Source of the DNA: Flavobacterium sp. | GTDB lineage: Bacteria; Bacteroidota; Bacteroidia; Flavobacteriales; Flavobacteriaceae | Assembly: GCA_021740105.1 (NCBI GenBank) | Contig: JAIPAM010000002.1 | Coordinates: 1 to 64,000, forward strand | DNA: 64,000 bases | Direction: 5' to 3' | Shown: positions 38,541 to 47,181 of the stretch, piece after piece | How positions within the stretch are numbered: position 1 is the first letter of the stretch | Layout of the letters: each line of letters begins with the position of its first letter | Notes under the pieces: generated by a model | What the model was told of the DNA's origin: nothing | The model's database searches: none | What the model saw: the letters and a program-made list of their open reading frames with translations, nothing else | Position numbers and translations under genes: made by a program

Positions 38541-39407
38541 TTACTTCGTCAATTTATCTAAGGTATATTTTATCAATTCATCAACGGCTTTGTAAGGATC
38601 TTTGCTAAAAGTTCCAGTTGCACGATTGGCAATTATAGCATTTAATGACAACGCATTATGGCCTAAAAGTTTTGAAAGTCCATAAATGGCGGCTGTTTCC
38701 ATTTCCAAATTGGTAATTCTATTTCCTTCAAATAGGAAGTTATCCATTTTAGAATTCAAATTTTCATCTTGAATACCTAACCTTAAGACACGTCCCTGCG
38801 GACCATAAAATCCTCCAGCTGTTGCAGTTATGCCTTTATAGATTTTATCGCTTTCGATAAGTTGCTCTAATTTTTCAGAACATGAAATAGCGTAAGGGCT
38901 TCCTTTTCTTAAATCCCATTTAGTATGATTGATGAACGACTCTTCCATTATTGTATTTGAAATACCTTCAATTAAATAAGAGCGAAGCATGTTATCTAAA
39001 CCTAATCCGTATGTTGACATCACAAAACTATCCACTGGAATATCAGCTTGTAATGAACCTGAAGTACCAATTCTTACAATATTTAATGATGTTAAAGTTG
39101 ATTTTGATTGGCGTGTTTTTAAATCAATATTTACCAAAACATCCAATTCGTTCATCACAATGTCAATATTGTCAGGGCCTATTCCAGTTGAGATTACAGA
39201 TATTCTTTTTCCATTTAATGTTCCTGTATGCGTTTTAAATTCTCTTTTTTGGGATGAAAATTCAATAGTGTCAAATAGACTTGATATTTTCTCGACTCGA
39301 TTTTGATCTCCTACAAAAATAATATCGTGGGCAATGTGCTCTGGTTTAAGGTTTAAATGGTAAACACTTCCGTCTGGATTAAGAATTAATTCTGATGCTT
39401 GTATCAT
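38541..39407 (-). CDS. Nucleoside phosphorylase (uridine phosphorylase-like)
   Basis: A 288-residue PNP/UDP family protein. Visible motifs are the phosphate-binding VRIGTSGSL (near residue 110), the base- and ribose-binding TNLEMETAAIYGL (near residue 233), and FVGDQNRVEKIS at the N-terminus, where the usual glycine-Asp of the phosphate loop lies. It is longer than typical Udp (about 250) and is of the Bacteroidota type. The base preference (uridine or purine) cannot be settled. It is convergent with ung. Confidence 0.85.
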   Translation of the reverse strand: MIQASELILNPDGSVYHLNLKPEHIAHDIIFVGDQNRVEKISSLFDTIEFSSQKREFKTHTGTLNGKRISVISTGIGPDNIDIVMNELDVLVNIDLKTRQSKSTLTSLNIVRIGTSGSLQADIPVDSFVMSTYGLGLDNMLRSYLIEGISNTIMEESFINHTKWDLRKGSPYAISCSEKLEQLIESDKIYKGITATAGGFYGPQGRVLRLGIQDENLNSKMDNFLFEGNRITNLEMETAAIYGLSKLLGHNALSLNAIIANRATGTFSKDPYKAVDELIKYTLDKLTK

Positions 39408-39434
39408 CTATTTTTGTTTAAAATGGTAATCAAT

Positions 39435-39764
39435 TTAACCGCCAACACGTTTTACTTTAAATCCTTTATCTTTAAGGATCGTCATGATTTTATCACGGTA
39501 ATCTCCTTGAATAATGATGGAATCGTCTTTAAAACTTCCTCCAACACTTAATTTTGTTTTTAATTCTTTTGCCAATATTTTGAAGTCTTCATCTGAACCA
39601 TTATAACCTTCAATAATTGTGGTAGGTTTTCCTTTTCTCTTTTCAAATTTACAAATCATTGGCTCGTCTTGAATCCAAAGTTCTTTATTCTCGCTAATTT
39701 GTTCCTCCTCAGGTAATGGAATATGGTCAGGAAATAAGTTTTTTAATTGGTCTTTAAAATCCAT
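39435..39764 (-). CDS. SUI1/YciH-type translation initiation factor-like protein
   Basis: A 109-residue protein with a SUI1 (eIF1-like) domain in its C-terminal two thirds: KFEKRKGKPTTIIEGYNG, LKTKLSVGGSFKDD, IIIQGDYRDKIMTILKDKGF. Bacterial YciH may help start-codon selection under stress; this is not essential. The domain is complete. It lies 27 bases upstream of the phosphorylase gene on the same strand. Confidence 0.9.
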   Translation of the reverse strand: MDFKDQLKNLFPDHIPLPEEEQISENKELWIQDEPMICKFEKRKGKPTTIIEGYNGSDEDFKILAKELKTKLSVGGSFKDDSIIIQGDYRDKIMTILKDKGFKVKRVGG

Positions 39765-39784
39765 GTAAACTACATTTAAAAAAT

Positions 39785-39812
39785 AAAGTACGAATTAGTT
39801 AATCCGTACTTT
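39785..39812 (-). terminator. Terminator after the isopenicillin N synthase-like gene
   Basis: Arms AAAGTACG (39785-39792) and CGTACTTT (39805-39812) extend inward with one mismatch to give a near-complete hairpin. On the minus strand it is followed by a T-rich run. It lies between the SUI1 gene and the upstream oxygenase gene. Confidence 0.7.
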
Positions 39813-39831
39813 AATTAGTATTTTGAAATTA

Positions 39832-40782
39832 TTACTTTTTTATTAATCCTAAATCAATCAGTCTTTCATGTAAGAAATCACCTGCTGTGATATCATCATA
39901 AAGTTTAGGATTTTCTGAATCAATGCAACTTTCCAAGCAATCCAAACGCATTTCGCTCACTGGGTGCATAAAAAATGGAATGGAATATCTTGAAGTTCCC
40001 CATAATTCACGTGGAGGATTGACTACTTGGTGAATAGTCGATTTTAATTTATTATTGGTGTGACGTGATAACATATCGCCAACATTTATTACTAATTCGT
40101 CAGGTTCAGCAACTGCATCTATCCAAGTACCATCATGACGTTGAACTTGAAGTCCTTTGCCTTGAGCACCCATTAATAGCGTAATCAAATTGATATCACC
40201 ATGAGCTGCCGCACGAATTGCATTTTCCGGTTCAGAAGTAATAGGAGGGTAGTGAATTGGTCTTAAAATAGAGTTTCCATTGTAGCCGTATTGGTCAAAA
40301 TAATACTCCTCTAAACCTAAATGTAATGCTAAAGCTCGTAATACATAAATACCTGTTTTTTCTAACATTTGGTAGGCATCTTTACCCACTTCGTTAAATC
40401 TTGGTAATTCTTTAACTACTACATTATCAGGATATTCTTGTGCATACTTCGATCCTTTTTCAACATATTGACCAAAGTGCCAAAATTCTTTCAAATCTCC
40501 TTCTTTACGTCCTTTAGCATGTTCTTTACCAAAAGAAACATAGCCTCTTTGTCCGCCAATTCCAGGGATTTCATAGCTGTATTTAGTTTCTAAGGGAAGT
40601 GAGAAAAAATTTCTGATCTCACCATACAGTTCATCAACTAATTGGTCATCTAAAAAATGACCTTTTAAAGCAACGAATCCAATTTCTTCGAATGCTTTTC
40701 CGATTTCATTTACAAATCTTTGTTTACGTTCCGGTTCACCCGAAAGGAAATCACGCAAGTCAACACTAGGAATGTTTTGCAT
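39832..40782 (-). CDS. Isopenicillin N synthase-like 2-oxoglutarate/Fe(II) oxygenase
   Basis: A 316-residue non-heme iron dioxygenase. The iron triad is His194-x-Asp196 in AAHGDINL and His251 in KSTIHQV. The 2-oxoglutarate-binding Arg is likely Arg265 in SRYSIPF (RxS motif). The N-terminal DIOX_N domain spans residues about 5-120. The RxS motif favours a 2-oxoglutarate-dependent enzyme over true isopenicillin N synthase. The substrate is unknown; antibiotic synthesis is not implied. It has its own promoter element and is divergent from the E1 gene. Confidence 0.9.
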   Translation of the reverse strand: MQNIPSVDLRDFLSGEPERKQRFVNEIGKAFEEIGFVALKGHFLDDQLVDELYGEIRNFFSLPLETKYSYEIPGIGGQRGYVSFGKEHAKGRKEGDLKEFWHFGQYVEKGSKYAQEYPDNVVVKELPRFNEVGKDAYQMLEKTGIYVLRALALHLGLEEYYFDQYGYNGNSILRPIHYPPITSEPENAIRAAAHGDINLITLLMGAQGKGLQVQRHDGTWIDAVAEPDELVINVGDMLSRHTNNKLKSTIHQVVNPPRELWGTSRYSIPFFMHPVSEMRLDCLESCIDSENPKLYDDITAGDFLHERLIDLGLIKK

Positions 40783-40805
40783 AGTATCAAATTTTGTTGT
40801 TAATT

Positions 40806-40818
40806 AGGGTTTAACCCT
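40806..40818. repeat. Palindrome in the leader of the oxygenase gene
   Basis: AGGGTT (40806-40811) and AACCCT (40813-40818) are perfect 6-base arms around one T. It lies between the promoter element and the ATG of the minus-strand oxygenase gene. It is unusually GC-rich for this region and could be an operator. Confidence 0.45.
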
Positions 40819-40826
40819 TGTGAATA

Positions 40827-40834
40827 CAAATGTA
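40827..40834 (-). promoter_or_regulatory. -7 promoter element for the oxygenase gene
   Basis: The minus strand reads TACATTTG, a perfect TAnnTTTG match 44 bases upstream of the ATG at 40782. Confidence 0.45.
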
Positions 40835-40917
40835 AAGATTTTTTTCCGTTGTAGATTTTAATTTATTTATCAATCTAAAAAAATATAACAATTCGAGGCA
40901 TTTCTGTTATTTTTTTA

Positions 40918-40925
40918 TACTTTTG
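40918..40925 (+). promoter_or_regulatory. -7 promoter element for the E1 gene
   Basis: TACTTTTG matches TAnnTTTG exactly, 23 bases before the ATG at 40949, with an A-rich leader between. Confidence 0.45.
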
Positions 40926-40948
40926 AGAACCTTTAAAAACCTCAAAAA

Positions 40949-42925
40949 ATGAATTTCGATAGAAAGAATTTATCCGATGAAACTTTATTAGATTTATATA
41001 AAAGAATATTAAAACCAAGATTAATAGAGGAGAAAATGTTGAAACTTATTCGACAAGGAAAAGTCTCTAAATGGTTTTCTGGAATTGGTCAAGAGGCAAT
41101 ATCTGTTGGAATTACTGCAGTTTTAGACAAAGACGAATACATCCTTCCAATGCACCGAAACTTAGGTGTTTTTACTGGAAGAGACATACCTTTATATCGT
41201 TTATTTTCTCAATGGCAAGGAAAAGCAAATGGCTTTACTAAAGGTCGTGATCGAAGTTTTCACTTTGGAACCCAGGATTATCACATTATTGGAATGATAT
41301 CGCATTTAGGTCCGCAATTAGGTGTTGCAGATGGAATAGCTTTGGCCAATAAATTAAAGAAAAACGGAAAGATTACTGCTGTTTTTACTGGGGAAGGTGC
41401 AACTTCTGAAGGTGATTTCCATGAAGCGTTAAATATTGCATCTGTATGGGAATTACCTGTTTTATTTGTCATTGAAAATAATGGTTACGGACTTTCAACA
41501 CCTACTAATGAACAATATCGTTGTGAGAATTTAGCCGATAAAGGAATTGGTTACGGAATGGAAAGTCACATTGTGGACGGTAATAATATTTTAGAAGTTT
41601 ACAATTTAGTTTCAGAATTAAAAGCTTCAATGATTGATAATCCAAGACCTATTTTATTAGAATTCAAAACTTTTAGAATGCGTGGACATGAAGAGGCGAG
41701 TGGAACAAAATACGTTCCTCAGGAGTTAATGGATTTATGGGCAATCAAAGATCCAGTTGATAATTACAAGAAGTTTTTAACGGATAATGGAATTTTAACT
41801 TCCGATTATGATAACGAAATTCATACCGAAATTACCGCTATTATCGATGAAAGTTTGGTTCTTGCTAATGCAGAACCGGAAATTGAAGCAAGTTATAATG
41901 ATGAATTAAATGATGTTTACAAAACCTTTGATTTTGAAGAGGTTAAATATTCAAATGACACTGAAAACATTCGTTTAATTGATGCAATTTCAACCGGGTT
42001 AAAACAGTCGATGGAGCGACATAGTAATCTAGTTATAATGGGTCAAGATATTGCAGAATATGGAGGCGCATTCAAAATTACTGATGGTTTTGTTGACCTA
42101 TTTGGTAAGGATAGAATTATCAATACGCCTATTTGTGAAAGCGCAGTAGTTTCTGCTGGAATGGGATTATCAATAAACGGTTATAAAGCAATTGTTGAAA
42201 TGCAATTTGCCGATTTTGTTTCTACTGGATTTAATCCAATTGTGAATTTGTTAGCTAAATCACACTATAGATGGTCGGAAAAAGCGGATGTAGTGGTTCG
42301 AATGCCTTGTGGTGGCGGAACTCAGGCGGGACCATTTCATTCTCAAACTAATGAGGCTTGGTTTACTAAAACACCAGGTTTAAAGGTGGTTTACCCTGCA
42401 TTTCCATTTGATGCGAAAGGTTTATTAAATGAAGCTATTAATGATCCAAACCCAGTGATGTTCTTTGAGCACAAACAATTGTATCGAAGCATCAGTCAAG
42501 AGGTGCCAAAGGATTATTATACATTACCACTAGGAAAAGCATCGTTAATTCGTGAAGGGAATCAAGTAACGATTATTTCATTTGGAGCAGCGGTTCATTG
42601 GTCATTGGAAACATTAGATAAAAACCCTTCAATTTCTGCAGATGTTTTGGATTTAAGAACGCTACAACCATTAGATATTGAAGCTATTTTTACTTCAGTT
42701 AAGAAAACGGGAAGAGCTATTATTTACCAAGAAGATTCTTTATTTGGTGGAGTTGCAAGTGATATATCGTCAATGATTATGGAAAACTGTTTTGAATATT
42801 TAGATGCTCCGGTAAAACGAGTAGCGAGTTTAGAAACACCAATTCCATTTACCAAAGCCTTAGAAGATCAGTATTTGCCGAAAGGCAGATTTGAAACTGC
42901 GTTATTGGAAATGATAAATTATTAA
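40949..42925 (+). CDS. Fused alpha/beta E1 component of a 2-oxoacid dehydrogenase complex
   Basis: A 658-residue thiamine-diphosphate enzyme combining E1-alpha (residues about 1-320) and E1-beta (about 340-658) of the branched-chain 2-oxoacid dehydrogenase type. The TPP motif is [17 protein letters not shown] ... ENNGYG (about residues 147-180), followed by the phosphorylation-loop-like [13 protein letters not shown]. The beta half has the [14 protein letters not shown] and [15 protein letters not shown] motifs. The partners E2 and E3 must lie elsewhere. The last four bases overlap the stop of the convergent maleate isomerase gene. Confidence 0.92.
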   Translation: MNFDRKNLSDETLLDLYKRILKPRLIEEKMLKLIRQGKVSKWFSGIGQEAISVGITAVLDKDEYILPMHRNLGVFTGRDIPLYRLFSQWQGKANGFTKGRDRSFHFGTQDYHIIGMISHLGPQLGVADGIALANKLKKNGKITAVFTGEGATSEGDFHEALNIASVWELPVLFVIENNGYGLSTPTNEQYRCENLADKGIGYGMESHIVDGNNILEVYNLVSELKASMIDNPRPILLEFKTFRMRGHEEASGTKYVPQELMDLWAIKDPVDNYKKFLTDNGILTSDYDNEIHTEITAIIDESLVLANAEPEIEASYNDELNDVYKTFDFEEVKYSNDTENIRLIDAISTGLKQSMERHSNLVIMGQDIAEYGGAFKITDGFVDLFGKDRIINTPICESAVVSAGMGLSINGYKAIVEMQFADFVSTGFNPIVNLLAKSHYRWSEKADVVVRMPCGGGTQAGPFHSQTNEAWFTKTPGLKVVYPAFPFDAKGLLNEAINDPNPVMFFEHKQLYRSISQEVPKDYYTLPLGKASLIREGNQVTIISFGAAVHWSLETLDKNPSISADVLDLRTLQPLDIEAIFTSVKKTGRAIIYQEDSLFGGVASDISSMIMENCFEYLDAPVKRVASLETPIPFTKALEDQYLPKGRFETALLEMINY

Positions 42926-43668
42926 TATCTCCCACTCAACAACTCGCCACCAATAGCTGATTTAGCTTCGATTCCGAGTTTCTTCATCATTTCATAGGTT
43001 GTACAAACTGCTGCCGAAGTAACTGGAATTCCGATTTCTTTTTGAATTAAATCGATTGCTTCTAAAGACGGCATTTGCACACATGCAGACGCGACTAAAA
43101 CGTCTACACCTTCTAAATTCAAGCGTTTGTATATTTCCAATAAATTTATTGGATCTTGTGCGGCAACTTCCAAATTATCAGGAATTTCTAATGCAATTGA
43201 ATCGACAACTTCAAAACCTTGATGTTCAATGTAATCAACTACCATATCGGTTAACGGTCGCATATAAGGGGTGATTATCGCAACTTTTTTAGCTCCCAAA
43301 ACTTTCAAACCATTAATTAGCGCACCTGCAGAAGTTACTATAGGAGTAGGGAAGTCGTTGGCGATTGTTTCCTGATGTAAATTCACTTCAGAAACGCAGT
43401 GATAACCGCGCCCCATACTCATAATAGCTACCAAACAAGCATAACCCATTACGTCAACGTGTGCATCTGAAAGTTCTTGGGCACATTTCAAACTCATAGC
43501 ATCCATGGCTTCGAGTTCTTCTTTGGTTACTTTTTTCATTCGCATTCTACTACTATGAAAAGTAAAACGCTCTGGTAAAATCGTTTCTCGAGAACGAAAA
43601 ATGGCTGGTATTTCGGTTTCCATCGTCACATTAGACGACGGAACTATTTGTCCTATTCTGTATTTCAT
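42922..43668 (-). CDS. Maleate cis-trans isomerase (Asp/Glu racemase superfamily)
   Basis: A 248-residue enzyme predicted to convert maleate to fumarate. The two catalytic cysteines known for maleate isomerase are matched: Cys78 in MGYACLV and Cys196 in VASACVQM, plus the conserved Asn13 in SSNVTMETE. It is the last gene of the eight-gene aromatic-degradation operon, and its chemistry fits the end of a route that yields maleate. Arylmalonate decarboxylase is a related alternative, but the double-cysteine layout and context favour the isomerase. Confidence 0.87.
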   Translation of the reverse strand: MKYRIGQIVPSSNVTMETEIPAIFRSRETILPERFTFHSSRMRMKKVTKEELEAMDAMSLKCAQELSDAHVDVMGYACLVAIMSMGRGYHCVSEVNLHQETIANDFPTPIVTSAGALINGLKVLGAKKVAIITPYMRPLTDMVVDYIEHQGFEVVDSIALEIPDNLEVAAQDPINLLEIYKRLNLEGVDVLVASACVQMPSLEAIDLIQKEIGIPVTSAAVCTTYEMMKKLGIEAKSAIGGELLSGRY

Positions 43669-43716
43669 AATAATATTTACTATATGTTCTTCTAATTGGA
43701 ACTTGGGGGAATAAAT

Positions 43717-44625
43717 TTATATTTCTTTAACTACATTTCTTATCGTTCCAATTCCTTCAACTGTGCATTCTACAACGTCTCCATGATGAAGCCACTCCTG
43801 CGGACTTCTTCCAGCGCCAACTCCAGAAGGGGTTCCTGTGGCAATAATATCTCCAGGTTCTAAAGTGAAAACCGTACTTAAATCATTAATCAAATCATTG
43901 ATATTGAATAATAGAAATTGGGTGTTGGAGTTTTGCTTTTCAATTCCATTAACAGTTAAAGATAAATTTAAATTATGTGGATTTTCAATTTCGTCTTTAG
44001 TAACTAAATAAGGACCCATTGGAGCAAATGTGTCTTGGCCTTTCGAAACAATCCATTGTCCTTCACGTCGACAATCACGTGCCGAAATATCATTAATTAC
44101 GGTGTATCCAAAAACATAATCCATTGCAGTTTCTTTAGGAACATATTTTCCTTTTTTACCAATGATCACAGCCAATTCTACTTCCCAATCCAATTGCTCG
44201 GTAAGTTTGGTGTTTTTTATAATTTCGGTATTGGTACCTGTAACTGTTGTTGGAGGTTTAGAAAAGATAATTGGTTTTTGAGGCAATTTTCCTGTGGTGT
44301 CTAATGTTCTAGCGCTTTCGGCAACGTGTTCGGTATAATTTAACCCAATACCAATAATGTTTTTTCTTGGTTTTTCAATAGGAGCAAGAATCGTAATTTC
44401 GTCAAAAGAATAACTGATTTCGGCTAGTTCTGCAGGATTGGTATCTTCAACTAAAGAATTGATTTCTTCAATAACTTCAATTCCCATATCGATTAATTCC
44501 AACATAGAATCTGGTAAAGGAAAATTAGAAATATCCCCGAAATCTTCCATATCAACAACTTGATTGTTATAAATAAATCCTAATCTGGATTCTGACATTT
44601 GTGTTTTGTAAGTAAGTAATTTCAT
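43717..44625 (-). CDS. Fumarylacetoacetate hydrolase family protein, candidate maleyl(amyl)pyruvate hydrolase
   Basis: A 302-residue FAH-family enzyme. The metal site is Glu148 and Glu150 in LDWEVELAV, with Asp179 in INDISAR; His100 in NYTEHV is the likely general base. The signature GDIIATGTPSGVG near the C-terminus is intact. Family members cleave beta-diketones such as fumarylpyruvate, maleylpyruvate or fumarylacetoacetate. Given a gentisate-dioxygenase-like gene upstream and a maleate isomerase downstream, hydrolysis of an unisomerised maleylpyruvate-like acid to pyruvate plus maleate (or maleamate) is the best guess. Confidence 0.88.
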   Translation of the reverse strand: MKLLTYKTQMSESRLGFIYNNQVVDMEDFGDISNFPLPDSMLELIDMGIEVIEEINSLVEDTNPAELAEISYSFDEITILAPIEKPRKNIIGIGLNYTEHVAESARTLDTTGKLPQKPIIFSKPPTTVTGTNTEIIKNTKLTEQLDWEVELAVIIGKKGKYVPKETAMDYVFGYTVINDISARDCRREGQWIVSKGQDTFAPMGPYLVTKDEIENPHNLNLSLTVNGIEKQNSNTQFLLFNINDLINDLSTVFTLEPGDIIATGTPSGVGAGRSPQEWLHHGDVVECTVEGIGTIRNVVKEI

Positions 44626-44666
44626 GATTTTTTGTTTAACCGCAATGGTCTTATTTTGATATTTTT

Positions 44667-45767
44667 TTATTGATAACCACCATTTTCTTCCAATTCTCGG
44701 GATTGAAACAACCCTAAGGTTTCTATTACCGGCAAATCGTTAAATGAAAAAAAGCAAGCATCTTCAGTTTCTGAAAGATTCACATGTTCATGCCAAGCCC
44801 AACTCGGAACACAGAAAATATCTCTTTCTTTCCAATCGAAACGTTTCCCATTTATAATTGAATAACCACGACCTTTTGCACATTGGTAAACAAATGAACC
44901 GGTATGCTTGTGCGCTTTTCCTTTGAATCCTGCAGGTAACAATTGCATTGCTGCTCCCATTGTTTGCATCACGTGTCCACCAGTTAACGGATTGGAATAG
45001 TGCATTAAAATTCCATCAAAAGGATTAACTTCATTCACTTTTGAAGTTTCAATTAAAGCTGGATATACGTTTTTCCATGAATATTTAAATAATGGTGAAT
45101 AAGGTTTGTCCCAAGTTTGATCTGCAGGAATTAAGCCAGAACAACCAAAGGTAATAGGAGAATGATTTACCGGTTTAGCTAATGATTGTTTTCCATCGTA
45201 AACAGCATAATCATTTGCTTCCAAAGCATTTACTAACGGAATATCCAAACCATCTTGCCAAATACACGTTTTCCCATTCGCGTCAACGCCATGTTCGTGC
45301 CAAGTTGAATTAGGAGTAATAACGAAATCATTGACTTCGAAAGTGATTTTGTTTCCATCAACTACAGTGTAACCACCTTCGCCTTCCATAATAAAACGAA
45401 GGGCAGAAGCTTTGTGCTTGTGAGCCGAAGTACTTTCGCCAGGACGTGTCACTTGGATACCAGTATATAACCAGCCGACAGCAGCAGAAACGTCTTTGCG
45501 TTTGTCGTTAACCAAATAAACCACTCGTCGTCCAGCTTGTTCTGGGGTAACCAATTCCGATGATTTCAAAACCAATTCGCGTAAATCGTCATATTTCCAT
45601 AACATCGGAACAGAGGAGGAGCGAGGTTCCCAAGGCTCTATATCATTAGCAACGGTCCATAAAGCACCAGCGCCTAATTGCTCTAATTCATTATAATAAG
45701 CTTCTAACTCAGGTGTGTCTTGAACTCTAGCTCTTCCTAATTGGTCGTCTGAATGTTTTGCTTCCAT
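44667..45767 (-). CDS. Gentisate 1,2-dioxygenase-like bicupin ring-cleavage enzyme
   Basis: A 366-residue two-cupin dioxygenase. The N-terminal cupin has an Fe site His116-x-His118 (SAHKHKA) and His157 in STWHEHG. The C-terminal cupin keeps His286-x-His288 and His326-x-His328, so it may also bind metal. It is related to gentisate 1,2-dioxygenases, which cleave between the carboxyl- and hydroxyl-bearing carbons. The product from gentisate would be maleylpyruvate; from 5-hydroxyanthranilate it would be maleamylpyruvate. It lies in the middle of the operon; there is no separate regulatory site. Confidence 0.88.
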   Translation of the reverse strand: MEAKHSDDQLGRARVQDTPELEAYYNELEQLGAGALWTVANDIEPWEPRSSSVPMLWKYDDLRELVLKSSELVTPEQAGRRVVYLVNDKRKDVSAAVGWLYTGIQVTRPGESTSAHKHKASALRFIMEGEGGYTVVDGNKITFEVNDFVITPNSTWHEHGVDANGKTCIWQDGLDIPLVNALEANDYAVYDGKQSLAKPVNHSPITFGCSGLIPADQTWDKPYSPLFKYSWKNVYPALIETSKVNEVNPFDGILMHYSNPLTGGHVMQTMGAAMQLLPAGFKGKAHKHTGSFVYQCAKGRGYSIINGKRFDWKERDIFCVPSWAWHEHVNLSETEDACFFSFNDLPVIETLGLFQSRELEENGGYQ

Positions 45768-45770
45768 AGT

Positions 45771-46751
45771 TTATTGTTTATTAAACTGATCGTGATTGTC
45801 TATAAAAGTAATATTTCTTGTCGGTGCTGTATTTACTCGTAAATCAAAAATGTCAAATCGGTTGTAATGACCTAAAATATCGTGCATTTGTTTCGGCTGA
45901 ATGCATTTTTCTAAATCGATATCAGCATAGACAATTCCTTCATCGTCAATTAAAGGTGTTCCAATTGCAGCTCCATTCGGACCAATAAAACCTGAAAAAG
46001 CAGAATTTTTGCGAGTTAAAAGTTCATCTACATTAGGTACATCCTCTCTTAATGCGTCTTTTATTTCTTGAGAAATTGTCGAGCACGATACAATAGTAAA
46101 TAGTTTTCCTTCAAATGAATGAGCGGCTGCACGTATTTTTATTGCTTCGGCCATATCATAATCGGGTGGGGCAACTGGTAGTGAAATATAATTGGCAATG
46201 TGAATTAATTCGCCTTGAGCCAGTAACGCAAATCTTGCTAGCGTATTGGTATTCTCACCACAAGCTAGAGTTCCAATAGGTCCAACTTCTGTTTTATATA
46301 CTTTTAATGAAGAGCCATCTCCAGAAGTCCAAGTAAGTTTTTCAGCCCAAGTAGGAACTAATTTTCTATGTTTTCCAATTAGATTTCCATTATTATCAAT
46401 AATTAAATTGGTATTGTAAATTTCACCAAAACTGCTTCCTTTTTCATTGATTCCAATTACGATATGGATATTGAATTCATTAGCAGCATCACAAATTCTT
46501 TTTACTTCCGACCCGTCAGCTGTAATGGCGCTTTTATATAATTTTTCATACCATTTACTGCCTTGAACAGGTGTCATGATCCAATTCCAATAAGGATAAC
46601 CAGATACAAAAACTTCTGGGAAAGCGATTAGTTGGGCTCCGTTTCCAGTCGCCTCTTTAATAAATGCAATTGCTTTATCGATTGTTTTATCAGCATCGAG
46701 AAAAACAGGAGAAGTTTGAACTGCGGCCGCTTTGAATTTATTGAAAATCAT
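45771..46751 (-). CDS. Nitrilase-superfamily carbon-nitrogen hydrolase
   Basis: A 326-residue enzyme with the catalytic triad Glu46 (FPEVFV), Lys130 (KHRKLVPT) and Cys164 (LACGENTN). The CGEN-type motif and the FPEVFVSGYPYW segment resemble branch 1 (true nitrilases), which turn nitriles into acids plus ammonia, although some also release amides or accept them. In an anthranilate route it could instead deamidate maleamate or maleamylpyruvate. It lies three bases after the thioesterase gene and three bases before the dioxygenase gene. Confidence 0.9.
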   Translation of the reverse strand: MIFNKFKAAAVQTSPVFLDADKTIDKAIAFIKEATGNGAQLIAFPEVFVSGYPYWNWIMTPVQGSKWYEKLYKSAITADGSEVKRICDAANEFNIHIVIGINEKGSSFGEIYNTNLIIDNNGNLIGKHRKLVPTWAEKLTWTSGDGSSLKVYKTEVGPIGTLACGENTNTLARFALLAQGELIHIANYISLPVAPPDYDMAEAIKIRAAAHSFEGKLFTIVSCSTISQEIKDALREDVPNVDELLTRKNSAFSGFIGPNGAAIGTPLIDDEGIVYADIDLEKCIQPKQMHDILGHYNRFDIFDLRVNTAPTRNITFIDNHDQFNKQ

Positions 46752-46754
46752 GAT

Positions 46755-47180
46755 TTAATGGATTAAATATTTTTGCAATTTACTTTTAATTAAATCTGAA
46801 AATGGGGCTGCTTTTATAGAATTTCGATTTTCCGCAAAAGTAACATTCACGAGAGTAACTTCGCCCTCTAGGCAAACTGCTTTTTGACTATTCTCAAATT
46901 TAAATCCGCAAAGAAGTGAAGAACCTCCAATATTTTTAATCCAAAAATACTTCGTTAGTACTTCACCTAAACGAGCAGGTTTTATGAATTTAACTTTCAA
47001 ATCAACCGTTGGAATTCCACCAGTTTCATGCATTTTATTGAAAGGTAAACCTAATGCTTCATCATAAAAATCTTCCACAATGCAATTTAGCATTTCAAAA
47101 TAACGGGGATAAAAAACAATTCCAGCGTAATCTACATGTTGGAAACGTATTTGTTCTTCTTTAATAAAAGCTTGATTCAT
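46755..47180 (-). CDS. Hotdog acyl-CoA thioesterase (4HBT family)
   Basis: A 141-residue hotdog thioesterase with the family motif RFQHVDYAGIVFYPRYF (residues 12-28); Asp17 is the expected catalytic acid. Tyr/His pairing is as in 4-hydroxybenzoyl-CoA thioesterases. In this operon it would free the hydroxylated aromatic acid from CoA before ring cleavage. It begins one base after the ligase stop and is followed by the nitrilase-like gene three bases later. Confidence 0.9.
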   Translation of the reverse strand: MNQAFIKEEQIRFQHVDYAGIVFYPRYFEMLNCIVEDFYDEALGLPFNKMHETGGIPTVDLKVKFIKPARLGEVLTKYFWIKNIGGSSLLCGFKFENSQKAVCLEGEVTLVNVTFAENRNSIKAAPFSDLIKSKLQKYLIH

Positions 47181-47181
47181 A

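Noticed and set aside
38951..39306. Plus-strand frames opposite the nucleoside phosphorylase gene
   Set aside because: Both overlap a clear enzyme gene on the other strand and show no recognisable motifs.
39832..40782. Isopenicillin (penicillin) biosynthesis
   Set aside because: Only the fold is shared; no peptide synthetase or acyltransferase gene is near.
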